Below are positions 14,233-17,956 of a stretch of DNA of 17,956 nucleotides, piece after piece. The stretch's first letter is position 1, and each line of letters opens with the position of its first letter. A program made the position numbers and the translations under genes. Below the pieces are notes generated by a model. It did no database searches, was not told the origin of the DNA, and worked only from the letters and a program-made list of their open reading frames with translations. Source of the stretch: Spirochaetia bacterium (GTDB taxonomy: Bacteria > Spirochaetota > Spirochaetia > Treponematales > Treponemataceae); assembly GCA_900769325.1 (NCBI GenBank), contig CAAGGF010000092.1, positions 1 through 17,956 of the forward strand, in the 5' to 3' direction.

Positions 14233-15598
14233 ATTTTTTGTTTTGAGAAATTATTATTCTTGCGCCTTGAATTTCGTGTTGGTCTTTAAGGGCGTTTTCT
14301 GCAGTCAAAGAAAGATTTAAAACTGTGCTCACGGCTTTTGCAATTGAAAGACCTAAGCCGCAGCCGCCTGCACTTCTTTGGTGGGCATCGTCTCCGCGGT
14401 AAAAGCGTTCAAAAATGTGGGAAATTATTTCTTTTGAAAATCCCGGTCCGTCGTCTTCGATGATGATTTGTTTTGATTCTTGATTTTCTTGGTAAATGAG
14501 TTTTATAAGTGCATTCCCTTTTGAAAATTTTATGCTGTTTGAAACTGCACTGACGATAATCTGGTGGAGAAGGCTTTCGTCGGTGAAAAATGTTTCGTCA
14601 TTTGCGTAAATGTAAAATTTTTGATTCGGGTAGAGCGAAGAAAATTCGTTCTGGATTTTTTGAAAAAGCGCTTTCACGGAAAATTCTTTTTTATCTGGTT
14701 TTATGATTCCCGATTCCAGTTTTGTAAGCTGAAGAAGATTTTTTGTAATTTCTTCCATAAAGGTTCCTTCTTCGATTATCGTGTCGATTGATTCTTCCAG
14801 TTGTTTTGCATCGTTTTTTCCCCAGCGTTTGATGAGTTTTGCTTCTCCAAGAATTATTGCAATCGGCGTTTTAAGTTCGTGGCTGACATTTCCAGTAAAA
14901 TCTTTTTCACGCTGAAAATCTGCTTTCAGTTTTTTGAAAAGTGCGTTGAAAGTTTGTGCGAGGTTATCGAGTTCGGTGTTTTTTTTGCTTACGGGAATAT
15001 ATTCATTTGAGTTTTCGTGGAAAATTCTTTTTGCAGAATCTGTCATTTTTTTTACGGGCTTTATCGTTTCTTTTGTAATGAAAAAACATAGAAAGAATGA
15101 AATTAAAAGAAGCGGAATTAAAATTAAAAAGATTGTTTGTGGAAGATGAAGGAAAAAATTAAAAATTCTGTCCCGCTCTAAGTCCATCGAAAGTTGAATT
15201 ATGTACGGTTTTCCATCGTATTCGATTTCTTTTGAAAAATAGAAAATATTCAGGTTCTGGTCGATGTAAAAATCTTTTTCAAAATACCGTTTGGCTTTTT
15301 TTTCTGTAAGCGGTAAAAGCGGAATAAAAGGGTCGTTTGTTGAAATTTCATTTCCTGTTTCTTTGTCAAAAATTCCGTAAGAAATGTGATAGGGAAGGTC
15401 TAAAAGGTCGTTTTCGATACCGAAGAATTCTATTTTTCTGCACGATTCTTCTGTAAAACGCTGAAGTTCCCTGTTGTTTTCTGAAAACGAAAATCTATGT
15501 AGTATAAAAATTATCGAAAGCGAAAGAAAAATCGTTGCCGCAGAAATAATCAGCATAAATCTGAGCGAAAGGCTTATTGAAATCGAATGTTTTTTCAT
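14228..15598 (-). CDS. Sensor histidine kinase of a two-component system
   Basis: This 456-aa membrane kinase autophosphorylates and passes phosphate to the regulator encoded just upstream. From the start used here: TM1 about 12-33; a periplasmic sensor region 34-146; TM2 about 147-173; a HAMP linker; H-box FTGNVSHELKTP with H240; N-box NSIKFS with N354; G1 DDGPGF (D383); F-box FERFYR; G2 GGCGLGL (411-417). The architecture is that of the EnvZ/PhoR-type class. I set the start at 15598 rather than the longer frame at 15628 because GAGGAA in the last codons of the regulator lies just upstream, and only one base separates the regulator's TAA from this ATG. The signal sensed is not evident; nearby glycan genes are convergent, so a regulatory link is only a guess. 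Confidence 0.93.
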   Translation of the reverse strand: MKKHSISISLSLRFMLIISAATIFLSLSIIFILHRFSFSENNRELQRFTEESCRKIEFFGIENDLLDLPYHISYGIFDKETGNEISTNDPFIPLLPLTEKKAKRYFEKDFYIDQNLNIFYFSKEIEYDGKPYIIQLSMDLERDRIFNFFLHLPQTIFLILIPLLLISFFLCFFITKETIKPVKKMTDSAKRIFHENSNEYIPVSKKNTELDNLAQTFNALFKKLKADFQREKDFTGNVSHELKTPIAIILGEAKLIKRWGKNDAKQLEESIDTIIEEGTFMEEITKNLLQLTKLESGIIKPDKKEFSVKALFQKIQNEFSSLYPNQKFYIYANDETFFTDESLLHQIIVSAVSNSIKFSKGNALIKLIYQENQESKQIIIEDDGPGFSKEIISHIFERFYRGDDAHQRSAGGCGLGLSIAKAVSTVLNLSLTAENALKDQHEIQGARIIISQNKKL

Positions 15599-15599
15599 T

Positions 15600-16274
15600 T
15601 TATTCCTCGAAAATGTAGCCGCTTCCACGAATTGTCTTTATGTATTCAGTGTCGTCGAATTCTTTTATTTTTGTGCGCAAAAAACGAATGTAGACATCAA
15701 CCGCACCGGCATCGATAAAATGTTCTTTTCCCCAGACTGAATCAATGATTGTGTTTCGGTCTAAAACTTTTCCTTTGTTTTCGATGAGGAATTTTAAAAG
15801 AAAAAATTCTGTCTTGGAAAAATTGAGTGGAGTGCCGGAAACTGAAACCTGCATTTTTTCGGTGTTGATTTCGATGTTTCCCGCTTTTAAAATGAACGAC
15901 GAATTTTTTGTTTTTTCACATCGCCGTAAAACTGAATGAATTCGTGCGATTAATTCTTCGATGTCAAACGGTTTTGAAATGTAGTCGTCGGCACCGGTAT
16001 TAAGTCCGTTTATTTTGTCGAAAGTTTCGTCGCGGGCTGTTTCAAGGATTACAGGAACATCAGATTCTTTGCGGATTTTTCTTAAAACTTCGATTCCGTT
16101 CAGTTCCGGGAGCATTATGTCAAGCAGAATTAAATCCGGTTTTTCTTCATGAAATTTTTTGATTCCTTCGCGGCCGTTTTCTGCAAGAACTGTATTAAAT
16201 CCTTCGTGTTCAAGTTCCGTGATAAGGAGTTTTGCCATATTTTTGTCGTCTTCGGTAACTAGAATTTTTGCCAT
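15600..16274 (-). CDS. OmpR-family response regulator
   Basis: The 224-aa transcription regulator has a receiver domain (1-120) with acidic pocket D9/D10, phosphoacceptor D52 in LLDIMLP, switch Thr79 and Lys101 in SKPF. It is followed by an OmpR/PhoB winged-helix DNA-binding domain (about 128-224: FSKTEFFLLKFL, VDVYIRFLRTKI, IKTIRGSGYIFEE). Position 78 is Glu (PVILETARDE), where Leu is usual just before the conserved Thr. AAGGAG lies 7 nt before the ATG. The start overlaps the end of the preceding exported-protein gene by 16 nt, and its stop is one base from the kinase start, so all three genes are probably translationally coupled. Confidence 0.95.
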   Translation of the reverse strand: MAKILVTEDDKNMAKLLITELEHEGFNTVLAENGREGIKKFHEEKPDLILLDIMLPELNGIEVLRKIRKESDVPVILETARDETFDKINGLNTGADDYISKPFDIEELIARIHSVLRRCEKTKNSSFILKAGNIEINTEKMQVSVSGTPLNFSKTEFFLLKFLIENKGKVLDRNTIIDSVWGKEHFIDAGAVDVYIRFLRTKIKEFDDTEYIKTIRGSGYIFEE

Positions 16275-16744
16275 TGCCAGCTCCTTTTGTCGAATCGGTA
16301 TTTTTCTGAGAAATTTATTCCGCTGACTGAAAAATCTTTCATTTTTTCGCCGCTGTATGATTTTATATTTTTTAATTTAATGGAAAGATCTTTTTCTTTT
16401 TTGAATTTTACGCCGGAAATGAGAAAGGACATTTTGCATCCGTCTTTGCTGAACCTTGATGGACCTGTTACTCTTTTATCGTTCAGGTAAAGCGCTGCAT
16501 TTTTTATAGATTCTGGGTCAACAGGTGAGTTCATTCGGAAAAGAATTTTTATGGATTTGTCATCGTTTTTTTCAAGGTGGAAAGCAATTACTTGAAAGTC
16601 TTGAGATTCCTGATTTAAAATTTTTCCGTGGTATATTGTGGCATTTTCTTTTTCAAACTGATTTTTTTTCAATCGATTTTCTTCGTCTGGAAAAAAATTA
16701 AAAGTCAGAGAAAAAATAAAAAAAATCAAAAGTCCTCTTTTCAT
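16259..16744 (-). CDS. Exported protein with SbsA/Big_5-like Ig domain, first gene of two-component operon
   Basis: This 161-aa protein begins with a hydrophobic signal sequence (MKRGLLIFFIFSLTFNFF) and no lipobox Cys, so it is probably periplasmic or membrane-anchored. The body resembles a bacterial Ig-like domain of the SbsA/Big_5 kind: ILFRMNSPVDPESIKN, then AALYLNDKRV, DGCKMSFLISG and LSIKLKNIKS. It overlaps the response-regulator gene by 16 nt, so co-expression is likely. A role as accessory sensor or an early target of the system is an inference. The ATG at 16744 has no clear Shine-Dalgarno, and a -10-like TATTAT lies within about 15 nt upstream, so a very short leader is possible. No enzymatic motif is visible. 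Confidence 0.7.
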   Translation of the reverse strand: MKRGLLIFFIFSLTFNFFPDEENRLKKNQFEKENATIYHGKILNQESQDFQVIAFHLEKNDDKSIKILFRMNSPVDPESIKNAALYLNDKRVTGPSRFSKDGCKMSFLISGVKFKKEKDLSIKLKNIKSYSGEKMKDFSVSGINFSEKYRFDKRSWQWQKF

Positions 16745-16811
16745 TGATTATTACTATAATAGAAAGAATAAGAAAAAAAAATAAAAAAATCTTAAATTTT
16801 AGATTAAAAAA

Positions 16812-16842
16812 CTTTAAGAATTCTTTAGTTTTCTTTTAATGA
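16812..16842. promoter_or_regulatory. Tandem direct repeats, possible OmpR-type operator
   Basis: CTTTAAGAATT, CTTTAGTTTT and CTTTTAATGA begin at 16812, 16823 and 16833, a spacing of 11 and 10 bp. OmpR-family regulators usually bind direct repeats with 10-11 bp periodicity. The block lies 68-98 bp upstream of the operon that encodes the OmpR-type regulator, so autoregulation is plausible. The AT-rich context makes chance repeats likely too. Confidence 0.3.
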
Positions 16843-16932
16843 AATAATTTTTTCAAGAGTATATATTTTTGATTGTAGTATTATTTTGAAGGCTTTCAGG
16901 TTTTAAAGCCTTTGATATAAAAAAGTTTTTTC

Positions 16933-16968
16933 GGTCTGTTTAAAACTTTTTTAAATTTTAAACAGACC
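16933..16968. repeat. Perfect 13-bp inverted repeat
   Basis: GGTCTGTTTAAAA (16933-16945) pairs with TTTTAAACAGACC (16956-16968) across a 10-nt loop. On the minus strand an A-run then TTTTTT follow after a few bases, so it may end minus transcription from the lipoprotein gene upstream. The T tract is not directly attached. Confidence 0.5.
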
Positions 16969-17016
16969 ACACTTTTATGCAAATTTTATTTTTGGAGGTA
17001 AAAAAAGGCTATGGTC

Positions 17017-17047
17017 AACTCTTGCAAAGCCTGACTTTGCAAGAGTT
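17017..17047. terminator. Strong hairpin downstream of the last lipoprotein gene
   Basis: AACTCTTGCAAAG (17017-17029) pairs perfectly with CTTTGCAAGAGTT (17035-17047) over a 5-nt loop. On the minus strand it lies about 20 nt past the lipoprotein stop, and seven T follow about 10 nt after the stem. It is a likely 3'-end hairpin, though the T run is offset from the ideal place. Confidence 0.5.
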
Positions 17048-17066
17048 TTAAACTGATTAGAAACAG

Positions 17067-17738
17067 TTACTTTCGAGTAAGTGTCATTGTAGTCTTACCA
17101 GAAGAATATTCTTGCACAACAACAAGTGTTTTTCCGTTATTAGAATAAGTAGCTTCCATTATTTTCGGATCTTGAAGAGTTTCTTCTCCTTCCATTAAAA
17201 TTTTTATTATAACCTTTGAATTTTCTTCATCAACAGTATAAGTCCCACTTGACGAAGGCGTGTTGTTATCGCTCCATGTGCCATCTGCAGTTGTTGTAAT
17301 TGTCATGGCAAACATTGCTGTGTATTCATTCCATTGGTTATCACCAAATTGTGTTTCCTGCTCAGCTTTTGCTTCATCATCTTGAGCAACACCATCAATA
17401 TCGTATTTTGCCCAGTTGGATGAATAGCCATCTGCTGTTTTTGTAATAGTTACATCCATTTCTATAACAGTTGTTGTTTCGCCGTCAATGAGTTTTTGTG
17501 TACCATATTGTCGTAAACTTGTGCTCGTCGGCATTGTCATTGTAAACGATGCTTCACTTTTAGAATTTTTATAGATATCTTCAACTTTAGAAATACCATA
17601 AGTTCCAACAAGATTTAATTGTCCGTCATTTGAATTCTTATTACCATTGTTTGAAGTATTTCCATTTGCACAGGAAACAAAGGTAAGAGCCATTACCATA
17701 GAAACTACTACTGTAGTCAGTTTTAAGAATTTTTTCAT
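17067..17738 (-). CDS. Small surface lipoprotein of unknown function
   Basis: The 223-aa product has a signal peptide and lipobox FVSC, lipid at Cys23, then a short Asn/Gly/Ser-rich tether (ANGNTSNNGNKNSND). The mature part is beta-rich (GTYGISKVEDI, SFTMTMP, EMDVTITKTADGY, TMTLTRK at the end) and looks like a lipocalin-like or similar beta-barrel/sandwich domain. I cannot name the family. I chose the ATG at 17738 because GGAGGA lies 5 nt upstream and a normal signal peptide follows. The open frame extends 50 codons further up to 17888, but that part is the structured leader and lacks an RBS. A 20-bp palindrome sits just before the ribosome site, suggesting specific control. Confidence 0.75.
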   Translation of the reverse strand: MKKFLKLTTVVVSMVMALTFVSCANGNTSNNGNKNSNDGQLNLVGTYGISKVEDIYKNSKSEASFTMTMPTSTSLRQYGTQKLIDGETTTVIEMDVTITKTADGYSSNWAKYDIDGVAQDDEAKAEQETQFGDNQWNEYTAMFAMTITTTADGTWSDNNTPSSSGTYTVDEENSKVIIKILMEGEETLQDPKIMEATYSNNGKTLVVVQEYSSGKTTMTLTRK

Positions 17739-17758
17739 AAATTCCTCCATTGTTTTTT

Positions 17759-17778
17759 TGTTCAGTGTACACTGAACA
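17759..17778. promoter_or_regulatory. 20-bp perfect palindrome before the lipoprotein start
   Basis: TGTTCAGTGTACACTGAACA is fully self-complementary and ends 20 bp upstream of the lipoprotein ATG, just outside the ribosome site. As DNA it looks like an operator for a dimeric repressor (TetR-like half-site TGTTCA/TGAACA). As RNA it gives an 8-bp stem with a GTAC loop. Confidence 0.7.
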
Positions 17779-17780
17779 TT

Positions 17781-17797
17781 TTTTCGCAACGCGAAAA
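17781..17797. repeat. 7-bp hairpin next to the palindrome
   Basis: TTTTCGC (17781-17787), loop AAC, GCGAAAA (17791-17797), followed on the plus strand by five T. It lies 2 bp from the 20-bp palindrome. Together they form two adjacent stem-loops in the lipoprotein leader. Confidence 0.5.
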
Positions 17798-17956
17798 TTT
17801 TTAGAGGAGAAATATTTGTTGATGGATTTTTTCTTGTAACACAAGCAGGCCAGTGGCGTGTCCGCCTAACAATTGCTTTGATATGCACCCAAAAAAGGTG
17901 ACAGTTTTAAAAGTCACTGGTGTCAATTTGGTGACACTTTTTATTTTTTAGTTAGC

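Larger units (their letters stand above)
16745..17066. other. Intergenic region with three inverted repeats
   Basis: The 322-bp AT-rich region holds the upstream region of the two-component operon and three hairpins. They are 16889-16912 (AAGGCTTT/AAAGCCTT), 16933-16968 (13-bp arms) and 17017-17047 (13-bp arms). A 7-codon plus-strand mini-ORF (17011-17034) is preceded by GGAGG (16995-16999). No real protein gene is seen. Confidence 0.5.
17739..17956 (-). other. Structured leader/control region of the lipoprotein gene
   Basis: Read toward the gene it contains a cluster of GTCAC/GTGAC motifs (17895-17937), the hairpins GGCG-GACA-CGCC (17866-17855) and CTTGT-GTT-ACAAG (17845-17833), the 7-bp hairpin and the 20-bp palindrome, then GGAGGA and the ATG. 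The stretch at about 17836-17870 is clearly more GC-rich than the surroundings. No protein-like frame is convincing. Confidence 0.45.

Noticed and set aside
15599..15628. 10-residue N-terminal extension of the histidine kinase
   Set aside because: It overlaps the regulator gene, while the ATG at 15598 has an ideally placed GAGGAA.
17739..17888. 50-residue N-terminal extension of the last lipoprotein
   Set aside because: The extension lacks an RBS and is leader hairpin sequence; the ATG at 17738 has GGAGGA and a proper signal peptide.

Overview
The window looks like a low-GC, host- or gut-associated spirochaete of the Treponema type. The basis is indirect: AT-rich DNA, many lipoproteins with spirochaete-style relaxed lipoboxes (FASC, LSGC, FAAC, NFSC, FVSC), a large Treponema-like outer-membrane beta-barrel protein, and several glucan-related secreted proteins. 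No rRNA or tRNA gene is visible, so the taxonomic call is an inference.

Layout. Positions 1-315 are gene-free and hold two nested-palindrome repeats plus one copy of a CATTCCGAA/TTCGGAAT dyad repeat. Positions 316-1437 (minus) hold a 117-aa unknown protein followed by a PD-(D/E)XK-nuclease-like protein whose 3' end appears frameshifted. Positions 1474-5418 (minus) hold an outer-membrane beta-barrel gene that lacks its signal peptide and 5' end, then a 554-aa surface lipoprotein, then a clear intrinsic terminator. A divergent control region (5419-5869) separates this block from a plus-strand operon at 5870-14154. That operon has three tightly spaced lipoprotein genes: a GH13 alpha-amylase with a starch-binding module, a multidomain lipoprotein ending in a Cys-based (HCX5R) phosphatase domain, and a CotH-kinase-like lipoprotein. 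A second copy of the dyad repeat lies between this operon and a convergent minus-strand two-component operon (14228-16744: exported Ig-like protein, OmpR-type regulator, histidine kinase). The window ends with a small lipoprotein gene (17067-17738, minus) behind a highly structured leader containing a 20-bp perfect palindrome.

How the genes may work together. The divergent OMP/lipoprotein pair and the amylase operon look like a surface starch-use locus: cell-surface binding, GH13 hydrolysis and possibly uptake through a barrel. The most interesting element is the middle gene. Carbohydrate-binding-like modules precede a dual-specificity-type phosphatase domain, an arrangement reminiscent of eukaryotic glucan phosphatases (laforin, SEX4). 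Next to it is a CotH-like protein, from a family of atypical secretory-pathway kinases. I propose, as inference, either a bacterial starch/glucan phosphatase helping the amylase on phosphorylated starch, or a surface kinase/phosphatase pair.

Several start sites differ from the longest open frames. The 117-aa protein starts at 1437, the histidine kinase at 15598 and the last lipoprotein at 17738, each chosen because a good Shine-Dalgarno sequence lies just upstream and the longer version overlaps a terminator, an upstream gene or a structured leader.
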